Source: Dicaeum eximium (Eukaryota > Chordata > Aves > Passeriformes > Dicaeidae). From it: 64,000 bases of DNA. A model generated the notes under the pieces. The model was not told the origin of the DNA. It was given only the letters and a program-made list of their open reading frames with translations, and did no database searches. The DNA lies in assembly GCA_013396995.1 (NCBI GenBank), contig VWZP01009168.1, forward strand, positions 62,001-126,000, given 5' to 3'. The position numbers and the translations under genes are program-made. Below are positions 12,101 to 21,745 of this stretch, in pieces; the first letter of the stretch is position 1, and each line of letters starts with the position of its first letter.

Positions 12101-14038
12101 AGCCATCAAAATACCTCTGCACTGCATTCCCCTGAGCCAAGGCCACCAAAAGCTCAAGGCAATTGCAGTGTGAAATCACAGGGATAAGTTGGGTCTGAAG
12201 CTGTGCTGAAACAAGCAAGGATCTTCCCACTCCAGAGCCAGGGGTGGCTCCGTGTGCAGAGCCTGGTGGCTCTGCAGGATTTATCTTGGGTCTATGAAGC
12301 TTTTTAGCTTCCCTTCCCACCTGCCAGGTCACTCCTGCCTGGCCACATGTGCAGTCATGTAGCCTCTTCCCCTGTGAATGCCCCCATAGCTGTTTTATCC
12401 AGGTTTCCCAGCATTTCTCTGTAGAAGAGCAGGGTGGTATTACTAATTTAACTGGGTATTTAAGACTGATGTCTAAACCCTGCAAGTGAGTAATCCCATG
12501 ACCTCACATAGGTTCACACTGGTGAATGCAGAAAGCTCTTGTGCACATAAGCATTAAAAACCAATAGCCTGGAGGATTTCACCTGCAGTTATCCAAAATC
12601 TTCTCTGGCCTAAGAAAGCCCTTTGGGAGAGTGTTACAGAAAAAAGAAATGATGCCCTTGGGTCTCCTACTGCATCCTAATGCTGATGCATTAAATAATA
12701 ACTCCCACTGTCACCGCTCTCTGATGTCACCAGGCTCCCAGCTGCATTATATAACTTTATATAGCACAATTAGTCATATGGCCTTTTTTGTTTGACTGCC
12801 TTCTCACTCCTAGGAAGTTATTTCAAGTCAGCAAGTGTTAGGAGAACATAAATGTTTATACAGTGGAAAAATCCATAATGCTAAGGAGCTGGTTTAAAAT
12901 AGGTGTCAGAGGGATATTGTCAGTCCAGTGTTCCACCAGAGAAAAAAGGGGCAGCCACCATTCGTGTTCTTTGCCGAGTAACAAACCTGAACTACAGCAA
13001 TTTTCCCATGGAAGATGATTTTCAGGCAGAACTAAAGCACAGAGTGTAAAATGTGTCAAAGACTGTGCTTTCCTGTTTCTTACCTGATAATAACACACAT
13101 GTGATGATCAGTCTGGAGGGCCAATGCTTTCCTTCCTTTTCCTGCAGGTGGTTTGCGATCATGGAAATCCAGCTGTTTGTTGTGCTATTCCTGTACAAGT
13201 ATGAATTTGTGCTGTTGAATGCAGTGCCAAAGGAGGTAAGAGATTAATGCATTTATGTAGCATTCTCCATCTTTATACCCTTCATTCATCAGGCTCAGCT
13301 GAATAACCATGCTCAACTGTGGTTACATAAATATTGAGAGGCGCATGTATATAAAGCATGTATTATAAAGTATGGAACAAACCAATTTTTGTTTTAATTC
13401 AGAAAATCCAGAGTAATTCCAGCAATTCCAGTTAGTGGGGCTGCACTGCCTATACAACAAAGTGCTTACAGGAATGTTTTGTCTCATCGTTGCCTAAACA
13501 TTACCAGAGATTTGATACTTGTTGCTCACAAAAACAGTAAATATGGAATGAGATCATCAATACTTTATGGAATCAGATGTAACACTAATAGTGCTCTTCC
13601 ACTCCATATTCAGGGATGGAAGAAAATGATTAGGGTAAGACTGAATGGGCAGCTGTGACAGAAAGGTTTTACACTTAAGGGAGAATGGCACAGTCGCCAC
13701 TTCATTATTTGAATATTTTGAAAGTATTCAAAACTGCGAGAGTTCCTTCAGAGCTCGTGTCACCCTGAGAGAGTGACTGGAATAATAATTAACCATGAAG
13801 GCCTCACTCAATGGCTTTGGCAAAGCCAAGAAATAATTATTGGTATTTGCTCTTGGTTCTCTACGACTGAAGATGCAAGAATGCTTTCATCTTAATATTA
13901 AAGCACAATGGTAATTTCATTAACTAAACTAACTGATGTGTTTTTTCTGATTTCTTTTTTCTTCAGAGCCCTTTACACTTGGTGGGGACGCAGCAACCCA
14001 CGGCACCATTACAGGTCCGGTATAAATGCCGGGAATGA
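1..14038 (+). CDS. CYP39A1: CYP39A1, oxysterol 7-alpha-hydroxylase (3' ten coding exons; 5' part outside window)
   Basis: Ten exons join in phase to a 354-residue C-terminal fragment; the vertebrate protein is about 470 residues, so roughly 115 N-terminal residues, including the ER membrane anchor, lie upstream. The fragment aligns by eye with the human protein throughout, for example EFEEHFQKYDEDFEY, LRNWSKSKKWLLKLFEK and SPYWLHRNPKYFP. Visible P450 landmarks, numbered within the fragment: an I-helix segment around ANAVPVAFWTL (about 160 to 170), the K-helix ExxR (E219, R222), the FKPDRW meander segment, and the haem loop FGGGKHQCPG with the proximal thiolate ligand Cys299. The family hydroxylates oxysterols, preferentially 24-hydroxycholesterol, at 7-alpha, feeding bile-acid synthesis in liver ER. 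As in CYP7 and CYP8 relatives, the usual acid-alcohol pair of the I-helix is absent. No frameshift or stop interrupts the reading frame, so the gene looks functional. RCAN2 follows on the same strand, as in human. Confidence 0.95.
154..1689 (+). other. CYP39A1: CYP39A1 intron A
   Basis: Bounded by a GTAAGG donor and a TTGCAG acceptor. Apart from the CR1 piece at 670 to 812, nothing beyond ordinary intronic sequence was seen. Short open frames on both strands here have no recognisable homology. Confidence 0.8.
670..812 (-). repeat. CR1 LINE 3' end fragment
   Basis: Reads on the + strand as the reverse complement of the CR1 3' UTR: GGAATCACAGAATGGCTTGG, GTTGGAAGGCCTTAAAGATC, GAGCCCCATCCAACCTGGCC, then CCAGGGATGGGGACAG. 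The element therefore lies on the - strand, within CYP39A1 intron A. Confidence 0.9.
1690..1839 (+). CDS. CYP39A1: CYP39A1 exon B
   Basis: Acceptor TTCTTGCAG before 1690 and donor GAG|GTAAAG after 1839; 150 bases, entering with one base and leaving with two bases of an Arg codon. It encodes HVMYPAVVNTLFGKGICPT and then the conserved EFEEHFQKYDEDFEY block. The conserved residues and splice phase make this exon secure. Confidence 0.93.
2710..2803 (+). CDS. CYP39A1: CYP39A1 exon C
   Basis: Acceptor TTTACAG and donor AAG|GTAAAC. It begins with the last base of the split Arg codon and encodes NWSKSKKWLLKLFEK followed by a more variable stretch, VVLDAERTNPSETASK. It ends in phase 0. Confidence 0.93.
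4268..4366 (+). CDS. CYP39A1: CYP39A1 exon D (start of I-helix region)
   Basis: Acceptor TTTTTAACAG and donor CCT|GTAAGT; exactly 33 codons. It encodes TLLQHLLDNLQ, then NYGLLMLWAAQANAVP, the first half of the distal I-helix. The helix is cut by the intron after the Pro codon. Confidence 0.93.
6236..6326 (+). CDS. CYP39A1: CYP39A1 exon E
   Basis: Acceptor TCTGTTTAG and donor GCAG|GTAATA; 30 codons plus one base. It encodes VAFWTLAFILSNPAIYKKV, which completes the I-helix, and MEDLASVFGKA. The last G joins GT of the next exon as a Gly codon. Confidence 0.93.
7294..7427 (+). CDS. CYP39A1: CYP39A1 exon F (K-helix ExxR)
   Basis: Acceptor CATAATAG, which has a weak pyrimidine tract directly at the AG, and donor AAG|GTGAGG. 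It encodes GKDKLEVSEEDL, then IKWCTLEAIRLRSPGAITKR. The Glu and Arg of LEAIR are the invariant P450 ExxR pair that stabilises the core fold around the haem. Confidence 0.93.
8263..8358 (+). CDS. CYP39A1: CYP39A1 exon G
   Basis: Acceptor CTCCTTTTCAG and donor CCT|GTAAGT; exactly 32 codons, phase 0 at both ends. It encodes NFTIPAGDMLMLSPYWLHRN and PKYFPDPEMFKP, the beta-sheet and start of the meander before the haem loop. Confidence 0.94.
8359..10195 (+). other. CYP39A1: CYP39A1 intron G
   Basis: A 1.8-kb intron between the exon ending FKP and the haem-loop exon. Apart from the CR1 copy at 8672 to 8903, I see no further structure. Confidence 0.75.
8672..8903 (+). repeat. CR1 LINE 3' end fragment
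   Basis: A + strand CR1 3' end. Diagnostic words are GAGGTTTAGATTGGATATTA, GGAAAAATTTCTTCACTGAA, GGTGGTCAGGCATTGGAACA, GGCTGCCCAGG, CCATCCCTGGAGG, and the terminal TTGATGATCTTAGAGGTC followed by CAATTCTATGATTCC. Confidence 0.92.
10196..10284 (+). CDS. CYP39A1: CYP39A1 exon H (haem-binding cysteine)
   Basis: Acceptor TTCTTCCCACAG and donor AAG|GTCAGT; 29 codons plus two bases. It encodes DRWKEANLEKNAFLDSF and then VAFGGGKHQCPG, which fits the P450 haem-loop pattern F-x-x-G-x-x-x-C-x-G. The Cys is the fifth iron ligand. The next codon (Arg) is split by the intron. Confidence 0.95.
10285..13147 (+). other. CYP39A1: CYP39A1 intron H, largest intron of the visible part
   Basis: A 2.9-kb intron that cuts the Arg codon right after Cys-Pro-Gly. 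Several short frames occur, such as 12096 to 12485 on the - strand, but none resembles a known protein. It contains the perfect hairpin at 11720 to 11746. Confidence 0.75.
11720..11746. repeat. Perfect 11-bp inverted repeat with 5-base loop
   Basis: AAATGAAATGT, loop ATGAA, then ACATTTCATTT. The arms match perfectly. It is AT-rich and intronic, with no known role assigned. Confidence 0.85.
13148..13235 (+). CDS. CYP39A1: CYP39A1 exon I (L-helix)
   Basis: Acceptor TTTTCCTGCAG and donor GAG|GTAAGA. It starts with the third base of the split Arg codon and encodes WFAIMEIQLFVVLFLYKYEF, the L-helix that follows the haem cysteine, then VLLNAVPKE. Confidence 0.94.
13236..13966 (+). other. CYP39A1: CYP39A1 last intron
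   Basis: A 731-bp intron before the terminal exon. The acceptor is preceded by a strong pyrimidine tract at 13940 to 13966. Nothing else was seen. Confidence 0.8.
13967..14038 (+). CDS. CYP39A1: CYP39A1 terminal coding exon with stop
   Basis: Acceptor TTTTTTCTTCAG; 23 codons plus TGA at 14036 to 14038. It encodes SPLHLVGTQQPTAPLQVRYK followed by CRE. The human protein ends in a similar LHLVG...IEYKQRI sequence, so the stop is at the natural place. Confidence 0.92.
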   Translation, partial: SPLHLVGTQQPTAPLQVRYKCRE

Positions 14039-14651
14039 AAGTTGTGCAGCACTTACTTTTCTTTGCCGGCCCACACTGGATGGATGGACCACTGAGCTGC
14101 TTCCTAATCCCACATCTTCAGACAGCTTCTCTGTCTGCAGAGTCCTTCATTTCAGCTTTCAATGCTGTACATTGTGCTGTGCCAAACCAGTGCAGTTGTA
14201 CCTGTGCTCCCCCCCTGGCTGCCCACCTCCCAGTGCTTCAATCCAAGCTTTCCTGCTGCATTCATAATTTGTGGGCCAGTTACTCACTGACTTTGCAAAT
14301 CTGATATACTAAACTCACCAACCAAACATTCAGGATAAAAAGCTGCAGTGTCTGGAAATCCTGTGTGGAAGCTGTGCCAGAACCAGCAGAGAAGCAGCTC
14401 CCTTGGGCCAGGTCACTGCTTCCTGCAGGGTGCTTCAAACCAAGGCCAAAGTGGTGCCTCATGCTAAGAAATCCCATTGGTAACAGCAAACAGCTCCCTG
14501 GTGCTGGTGTGCACAAAATCTGGGACAGTCTGAGCAGCACCCTGTGGATCAGCTCCACATCTGATAAACTGTGGTGACTTGTGTGTCACTGCCTGTGTGG
14601 GCAGGTGAAGGTCTGGTCTGCTCTGCCTACAACCAGTGCCAACTTCTTGCA

Positions 14652-14657
14652 AATAAA
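14652..14657 (+). terminator. CYP39A1: Alternative polyadenylation signal AATAAA
   Basis: A canonical hexamer about 615 bases after the stop codon. The downstream GU-rich element is weaker than for the second signal, so this would be a minor site. Confidence 0.4.
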
Positions 14658-14805
14658 ATGCATTGGTAATGGAAAAATCGCAAGCATTTGGGATCTTGTT
14701 CCACTGGAGCATCTGAAATTTCTGCTGAGCTTTATTTTGCTCCACGGGATTCAGAATCGATCCTTGCATGAATTTGCAATGAAAGTTTCACCATGTTTAG
14801 CTCCC

Positions 14806-14811
14806 AATAAA
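14806..14811 (+). terminator. CYP39A1: Main polyadenylation signal AATAAA for CYP39A1
   Basis: The hexamer is followed about 35 bases on by a GU-rich stretch (GAGTGTTGTCTGTTATC), the usual arrangement of an efficient vertebrate poly(A) site. Confidence 0.65.
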
Positions 14812-15404
14812 AAGTGATTGCAAGAAAAGCTGTTCTGCTCATAAGAGTGTTGTCTGTTATCTAGAACACTCTTACTTTCCTTACCACATGAGTTATAGAA
14901 CAAATCCCACAAATCTAAGAATATTTAATCCTGTAAATGCCTAGTAAAAGTTGTTTGAAGACACTGTCAAATAAGTTCAGATACTAACACTTAAACTGCT
15001 GTCAGATTTCATATACAATAATAGCTGGCATGTATTTTTAGTCTTATAAGTAAAGATTATTCATAATTTTAAAAGTATTTGCAAAAAAACCCTCATACAA
15101 ATAGACTTTGAACAACAGAACAAACTATGGGAATAACATGCATAGGAAAACAACACATTGTATAATTCATTACATGGTTGGCTTACCTTTCTGATGGATA
15201 GAACAACTTAAATGATTTATATGGCTGGAAAATGATTCATCCAATTGTTATTTTAGCCCATAATAGTTAACTGTGTAAGACTTGCAATCTTAATTGCTGT
15301 TACAGTGTCTCTTCCATAACTGAAAGCCATTCCCTTGGATTTCATGCATGGAATTACCTGGAAGTGTATATTTTACATTTAAAATTTGGAAATGACCATA
15401 ATAT

Positions 15405-15534
15405 TTGTAAGGCCAGACTGGATGGGCCTCTGAGCAGCCTGGTATGAGGAAGGTGTCCCTGCCCATGGCAAGGGACTGGAAATGGGTGATCTTTAAGGTC
15501 CCTTCCAACCCAAACCATTCTATGATTCTGTGAT
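15405..15534 (+). repeat. CR1 LINE 3' end fragment
   Basis: A short + strand CR1 terminus: GGCCAGACTGGATGGGCC, GCCTGGTATGAGGAAGGTGT, CCCTGCCCATGGCAAGGGAC, GGTCCCTTCCAACCC and CATTCTATGATTCTGTGATG at the end. Confidence 0.92.
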
Positions 15535-16894
15535 GATTTTTATAAATATTTTGCACTCACAGACCTTCACCCTGATCTGCCAGAGCAGGGGGCAGGATGA
15601 GGCCACTGATGCTGTTTGTCTGAGTGCTGAGTGTTTCTGTCTGAGCTGGCCACTGGAACCATCAGTGCATACACACATTTTACACATCTGTGGATGTGTC
15701 TGCTGGATCCAGGGATGTGGAGCTGCAGCAGCCTCACCTCTGTGGGGCAGCTCCCGATCAGTCATGGATCAGCCATGAAAATATTAGTCCTGAAAGGCAG
15801 GACATGTTTAGATTGTAAGTGCAGGCTTTTGGCAGGAAAGAAATACCTGTTCGTGGCAGAGGTGAAGAAAAGTGGGCCTGACTGTGGGGTCCCATCACTG
15901 CCGTGTTGTGGATGACAGCTCCAGGCACTCGCTGTACTTTCCAAGGTGGAAAAAAACAAGGGAGGTGGATTAGTAAAGGAATGTGGTGGCAAGTGATAGA
16001 GCTAAAAGGGGTCTTCTGCCTGGAAATAATCCAGAAGCTTCTGGGGGAGGGAAAGACTTTCCCATGGGACGGGGTTAAACGGGCATTAAAAGGTCATCGC
16101 GATACCCTGCGCAGGAGTGGATTGAGAGTATCTAAATTATTCCTCTTCAAGTGCTTGTCCACTCGGCTTTTAAATACAGCAGTGCCAAATTTCCATGGGG
16201 GGTCTGTGCTCTTACCTGACTCTCCCTGCTGTTAGAAAGCTGTCCTGCATATCAGGACATAATAGGAATCAGAGTAAGGTTTTATCCATGCCATTACCAC
16301 AAGACTGTAAGAAGCCAAAGATTTTTAAGCCCACAGAGAAATAAAATGTATTTCAAGCTACCTTTTTTCTTTCTACCTTCTGTATAAAGTCTGGGTGTTA
16401 AAGGGAAAGTACTGGAGCATCCCTCAAAAAAACATCTTAGAAAATGTAGCTGTTCTTCCTCCAGATGTGGAAAAGGCCAGATCTACCTGATAAATTCCAA
16501 TGTCAAAGTCATTGAAACAATGGTAAGATGGTAAGAGTTGTCTCAATGAGACAGGAAATCTAGTGTTATAAGGAATGAGAAATAAAACTCTGTTACATGA
16601 ATTTTCCTTTAATAATTGTATATCAGAGAAGTGTTTCAGGGAAAAAAAAAATTAAGGAAAATAACACATTCCAGACAAATATTTTTTTAAACTTTTGAAG
16701 AGAGTATAAACATTTTCCCTGAAATAATGAATTTCCTGTGGAAATACAAAACTCCTGAAAACATTTTGAGTTAAAATTGTTGACCTCCTCTAAGTGAATC
16801 TTCTCCAGTCAGCACAGTGAAAAGATCACCCACAGTATCAGCAGCCACCTCCCAGAATAATCACAATTTCTTTCATGTCTTCTCTCTAATGAGC

Positions 16895-16922
16895 CTGCCC
16901 AAAGGCCCCTGCCCAAAGGCCC
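16895..16922. repeat. Tandem duplication of a 14-bp unit
   Basis: CTGCCCAAAGGCCC occurs twice head to tail with no mismatch. Confidence 0.9.
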
Positions 16923-17099
16923 CTCTCAAGTCAAGTGTTTCAAGTGGTCTTTCTCTTTTCTGTGCCACTGATTGTCACAGAACCCAGAGGTTTAGGCTTA
17001 GCACATACACCTCCTCAAAATAGCTGTCTGGGGACTGAAAGATAGTGAGTGCTGTGGCCATTGAGAGGTGGGCTAAAAATAATGACTTCCCTTCAAAAA

Positions 17100-17290
17100 G
17101 AAATTAATTTTAAGGCCCTTGCTCCGTGCTGGGCTTAGGCACTGTGCCAAGCAAAACTTGACTTTAGCATGTGTTTTGCCTTAAACAAACATTTAAAATG
17201 GATCTGGGGAATAAGAATGGATTTTGATTTAAGCACAGGCTTAAGTGCTTTGCTGAACCAGGGTCCAAAAGCCTCAGTCCCTAACCTGTT
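17100..17290. repeat. Ancient amniote repeat remnant (palindromic type)
   Basis: The stretch around 17232 to 17270 (TTAAGCACAGGCTTAAGTGC, then TTTGCTGAACCAGGGTCC) closely resembles the tail of an old interspersed repeat common in turtles, crocodilians and birds (TTAAGCACRTGCTTAAGTGC, TTTGCTGRATCRGGGCC). Upstream sequence (GCTGGGCTTAGGCACTGTGC) fits less well. I do not recall the database family name. Confidence 0.5.
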
Positions 17291-17804
17291 GTTTACAGTT
17301 AGTCTTGGCATCTGCATTGCAATTTTAAGGACATCCAAAGGTTAGTGGAAATACTGAGGTGGCTTTGCTCATTTTAGGTGAACCTGGCACACATGAAAGG
17401 ATTTTAGGAAGCATTTATAGCCCAAACCAGTAGGCTTTGTTGGCAACAAGCATCTTTCCCAGTTATTTGGTACATTCTAAATGCATAGCTCATCATGCTG
17501 CAAAAAATACTCCCTGTCCACCATGTGGTAGAAGGGGAATTGGACACAGGAAAGGCATTCAGAAGATAGCAAATACTTAATTGCAACAGCCAAGGAGAGG
17601 CTTTCATCATCTGTCCATTCTGGATGACATTGGACATGGGACTGATTGGCACAGTATTACTTGGGTTTTTCACTTTGATCATAAAATTACCAGGAAAGGC
17701 TGAATGTAGTTATAAATATCTTGTTTCCATGAGAGTCCTGGGAGGATAATTATAGCACTGAAGTCTTTACAAAGATAGAGCATTTATAAAATGATATTAT
17801 CTGA

Positions 17805-17985
17805 GGCCTCCAATGGATAGTGCAGGGGATTCTGCACTCTATTCCCAGCTCCCCTGTTGACTCACCGTGCTCTTTGGGTGAATCACTTCATCCCTGTTTC
17901 CTCACTCTGGGGTAATAATGACAATTACCTACTGCTGCAAAGTCTGTATGGCTTAAAAGCTGTAAACGTTGCTCCCACTCATCAG
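17805..17985 (+). repeat. MIR-type CORE-SINE remnant
   Basis: The order of conserved words matches a MIR element: TAGTGCAGGGGATTCTGCAC, CTCTATTCCCAGCTC (degenerate B-box area), GTTGACTCACCGTGCTCTTT, GGGTGAATCACTTCATCCCT, GTTTCCTCACTCTGGGGTAA, TAATGACAATTACCTACTGC. In MIR these read as the tRNA-derived head, the core, and CTCAGTTTCCCCATCTGTAA followed by AATGGGGATAATGATACCTAC. MIRs are ancient tRNA-derived SINEs shared across amniotes. Confidence 0.75.
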
Positions 17986-20900
17986 AGCACTCCTGGCTGG
18001 TTATTGATAGCAATGGCTGTCTGGAAGGCTTTGGATGAGCTATATGTTTTCCTGATGTGTGCTACTGGTAAATTACACTACTTGTAGAGTTACAGTCAAA
18101 ACACTCAGGAGAAATAGTTTAAATCTCTTAATTCAGTTTTTAAGAGGATGATGAAACAGCTGTACCCCACAGTCTTCAGAAATACTTTGTTTTTAATGCA
18201 AAGCTTGACATTTAAAGACTATAGACAAGTTTCTTGTGGAGTGAAAAGACAACTTCCTTTCATAAAACCAGCCCCTATGGAGCAGCATTATCTAGAAGGC
18301 TGAGTAGCAGCTGCTTGTGAGTAGGAACTACATCTATACTCTAACATTCCTCACTGCACTTTTCTTGCTCTAGAGATACCATACATCATCTTTCCAGCTT
18401 TGAAAAAGGCAAGTGAGGAAAGAGTGATGGCAAATGAGCAGATGATTGTCACATGGGATACTTTGCTTGAAGGCCCTGACATGGATTTTGGTTACAAAAA
18501 CAAGAACTTCAGTGCTGGAGAGGAGATCCTACATCTCCCACCAACAGTCCTGTAACAGCCCTGGCTGTGATTGCAAATGGCTCCTGACAAATTTGAGAGA
18601 GATCAGAGCTCTCCAGTAGTGGACGGGCCTTTGGAGCTTGCTGTGCTTTTTTGCAGTGGACTGAAATGAAAATGAGCAGATTCCTACCTGGAATAAGGTA
18701 GAACTGCATAAGAGGAAATGGAATTGTTTTACCAAGCACTTTAATAACATTTCTATGGGAGTAGTCCTGACAACAAAATTGCCCATTTTTCCAAAATAGA
18801 AGCTTTTTCTCTGGAGCATGTGCATTCCTGGGGTGAAGGGAGGAGGAAAAGGCAACTTCATTACTTTTCAGGAATCTGCAAAACATAAACCAGGAGAGTC
18901 TGAAGATCTAAATTATTTATATGGGCATTCTTCTTCCATAAAGCAACTTCTAGGTAGTCCACAAAGGCAGAAAACATCTTTTTCTGAGTGCATTTCTCAG
19001 ATCATGTAATCACAGCTGGGCAGAGAAATCTAAACCTAACAAGGATCATGTTCTTTAGAAAGAGTAATTATGGAATGGAAAGACTTGGTATTCCCTTTTT
19101 CCTGTGTCCTTGCTCAGAGACAATTCCCAGTGATTTCTGTGAAGATCTGACCCAAATAAGAGCCAAGAGAGGCTCTGTGGATGTGGTCCCCCAGCACTGC
19201 ATGTCCAAACAACTCTTGCTGTGGGGGTCTTGCACTGGTAAAGCTGAAGATGGGGCTCTGTCACACCTTACCCTCAAAAGATCTCAATTGTAGCCAGACT
19301 TGACTTGTTTGAATTAAACTCACTGGGTTCATAGTGTTGGTCTTTGTAACTGCTGACACAGATACACAGGCAGTTTCAAGGCACTGGCCTTTTATCTGAC
19401 CTTTATTCTGAAGACCATCAATGCTCAGAAAAGCATTGTGTCCTTCAGTTTGCTTGACACCAGAAGAAAATCAAGTGATTTCCAGTATCATGACATGGCC
19501 CCCTGAATGTGATTCCCAGGTTAAAATGGAGAAGCAGCGTGAGATACTCAAAGAGTTCTGCTCTTTAAGTAATTCACTAGAGCTGAAGATATTGCTTTTG
19601 ATGCTCTTCTGCCCAAATCTCAATATTATAATTTACTATTTTAAGCTTGTTTATAGAACTGGAATAATATGCAGATAAAAAAGGATAATTACTAGGGCAT
19701 TTTCAGTTATTAAAGCTGAGGTTTGGAGTTCCTTTTTCTGAGAAAATAAACCAACGAATGTTTTATTATCTGAAAACCTGGCAACTGGTCTTTGATTACC
19801 ATGAAGTAAAATCAAGCACCACTTTGTTAAAAGCCAGTTTCACCACAATGGTCTGGTTGTTCCTTAAAATAATAAAGAGGCCTGAATCAGCAAGAGATGG
19901 TTTTATTGTGTGCTTTGGGTATCAATCAATATATCCAGCTAAATTTTTCCAGCAGACTCTGGCCTTGCAGCCTGGTTCAAAGGTTTTGTGCACATGCACA
20001 GTTTGTACATTCAGGCATGTGGGTCTGTAGGAAATGAGTTCTCTACACATCCACAAACCAGCACAAATCCAGGTGATCTGTTGCAATCACATCTGCCCTG
20101 AGCTGCCACACCCACAGCTGGGAAGGAACATTTATCCCTCCACACAGAGATGTTCCAGCATTGGCATCTTTGTGCAGGGTCAAAGGTGGAAGCTGGGGCT
20201 GTCCTGCCTGCTGGACTCTGAGCTCTCACAGCCTGGGAAGGTGCCATGCCACTGGATGTCACAGCCTGGAAGTGTGCCATGCCACTGGATGTCTTGGTGG
20301 GCTGGCTGAACAGGACATTCCTGGCACAGCAGGCTGCTCCCCAAGGTGGTCCTGGAGCAGTCGAAGGGCACAATCAGAATAGAGGCCCTGCTTCATCTTT
20401 CCTTTTTCTCTTCTATTTACTGTTTCTATCCTCCCTAGGAACTTCAATAGTGCACTTTTCCCCCTTCCCAGCTCAGCTGTAAACTCAGCTTACTTTTTCC
20501 TTCAGGCTTTTAAGACATCCAGGCTGCCAAATACCTGAAAAGCTTAAAGTTGGAGTGCAACAGTGCAAGGGTAAGCCTGGCAGATCAGTGCCTCAGTAGG
20601 AGATAACTCCTCAATGGGCTGGCTATCCCTTCTGGAGCTGTGTCACACTGCTGGGAGAGCAGGAGGAAGGGGCAGAGCCTTCCCTCTGGCTGATGTGGAA
20701 GCAGGACACTCCTTAGAGGTTGCTCTGCCGCAGTGACTCGGTGCTGTGGAAGCTGTGACTGCCCAAAAAATCAGTGTCACCAAGACCGTTTCCATTTTGC
20801 CGTCCCCAGTGCTCCCCTTGCACAAGGCCTGGCAGGACAGGGGCACTGGCCTCATCTACTGCTAGTCACTGATGTGATCTCTAGAAAATCAGTACTAAAA

Positions 20901-21607
20901 TATATAAAAGCAATGATATACATACAAGCATACACAAAGATAAAGTGTGTAAGCAAACTATGTCTTAATAGAAGTGTTGAAAAATTAAGTTTTCACTTCT
21001 AGGCACAATTCAAGCTCAAAAATACAGTCTCAATTGTTACTTACCTGCTTGAACTGCTTATTTTCTATTAAGTGGATGTGTATGTGGTGTCATGCTGACT
21101 AATAACACAGCCTTCTGCTTCCCATGATACTCCAATTATGTCTTCAGTAGGCACTTAAAAGTGTCAGATTAATGAATGAGTATTTCAGAGAAGAAAGAAG
21201 CCTGAAGATTATGGATCACACTTAAGGAGACTGAAACATTCATAATTTTTTTAATGATCTCTCAATGTAAACAAAGCTCCTTAAAATGACATTTTGGAAA
21301 GCCTTCCTGTCTCAATCTCTATACTTAAGAATAAAGATTAATAAAAGGCAAAGAAATCGCATACAGTGGACTTCTCCATCAAACCTGTCTAGCACTGCTT
21401 CAGAACTAGGGCTCCTAAATTCTACTTCTCAACAATTAACAAACATTAATTACCACAATTTGCTTTAGAGGAGTAAATTGTGTCTTGCAGTGAATTACAA
21501 TCCGTGGCCTTCTAATTAGCACATATAAAAATAGAATTTCTTGTAGCTTTGTTTTCTTAGTTGTTTACATTCTGAAGCAAATTAAATAATATATTCATAA
21601 GCTCAGT
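17986..21607. other. Intergenic DNA, no gene seen
   Basis: Non-coding sequence; the only clear structure is a 33-bp tandem duplication at 20227 to 20292. Overlapping short frames on both strands (18509 to 18886, 20011 to 20373) share no family resemblance and are treated as chance. Confidence 0.65.
20227..20292. repeat. Imperfect tandem duplication of a 33-bp unit
   Basis: Each copy begins CACAGCCTGG and ends TGCCATGCCACTGGATGT; the copies differ only at a few bases in the middle. This looks like a local slippage or unequal-exchange duplication. Confidence 0.9.
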
Positions 21608-21745
21608 CTGAATTTAGATACCTAAATAAGCATCTTGATTTTTCAGAGCACCTACAACTCTGAGAGTCACACAGTGCTCCTGAAAACCAGGCCATTTATT
21701 TAGGTGTCTATATTTAGGTACATGAGTTTGAAGTGTTTGGCTTGA
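21608..21745. repeat. Ancient palindromic DNA-transposon-like remnant
   Basis: Left arm GATTTTTCAGAGCACCTAC and right arm GTGCTCCTGAAAACCAGGCC are near inverted copies. They resemble the widespread amniote palindrome GGCCTGATTTTCAGAGGTGC. Flanking TTTAGATACCTAAAT and ATTTAGGTGTCTATATTTAG fit the same family's TTTAGGTGCCTAAAT blocks. It is degenerate; the family name was not recalled. Confidence 0.5.

Larger units (their letters stand above)
14039..14830 (+). other. CYP39A1: CYP39A1 3' untranslated region
   Basis: Runs from the TGA at 14036 to the likely cleavage site some 15 to 25 bases past the AATAAA at 14806. Open frames here (for example 14026 to 14304 +, 14464 to 14769 -) lack homology and fall in UTR sequence. 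The cleavage position is inferred. Confidence 0.65.
14831..17099. other. Intergenic DNA downstream of CYP39A1
   Basis: AT-rich non-coding sequence with one CR1 3' end at 15405 to 15534 and a 14-bp tandem duplication at 16895 to 16922. Short frames at 15530 to 16235 have no recognisable homology and overlap frames on the other strand. Confidence 0.7.

Noticed and set aside
14026..14304. Open frame overlapping the CYP39A1 stop
   Set aside because: It is in another frame of the terminal exon and 3' UTR; the true frame stops at 14036.
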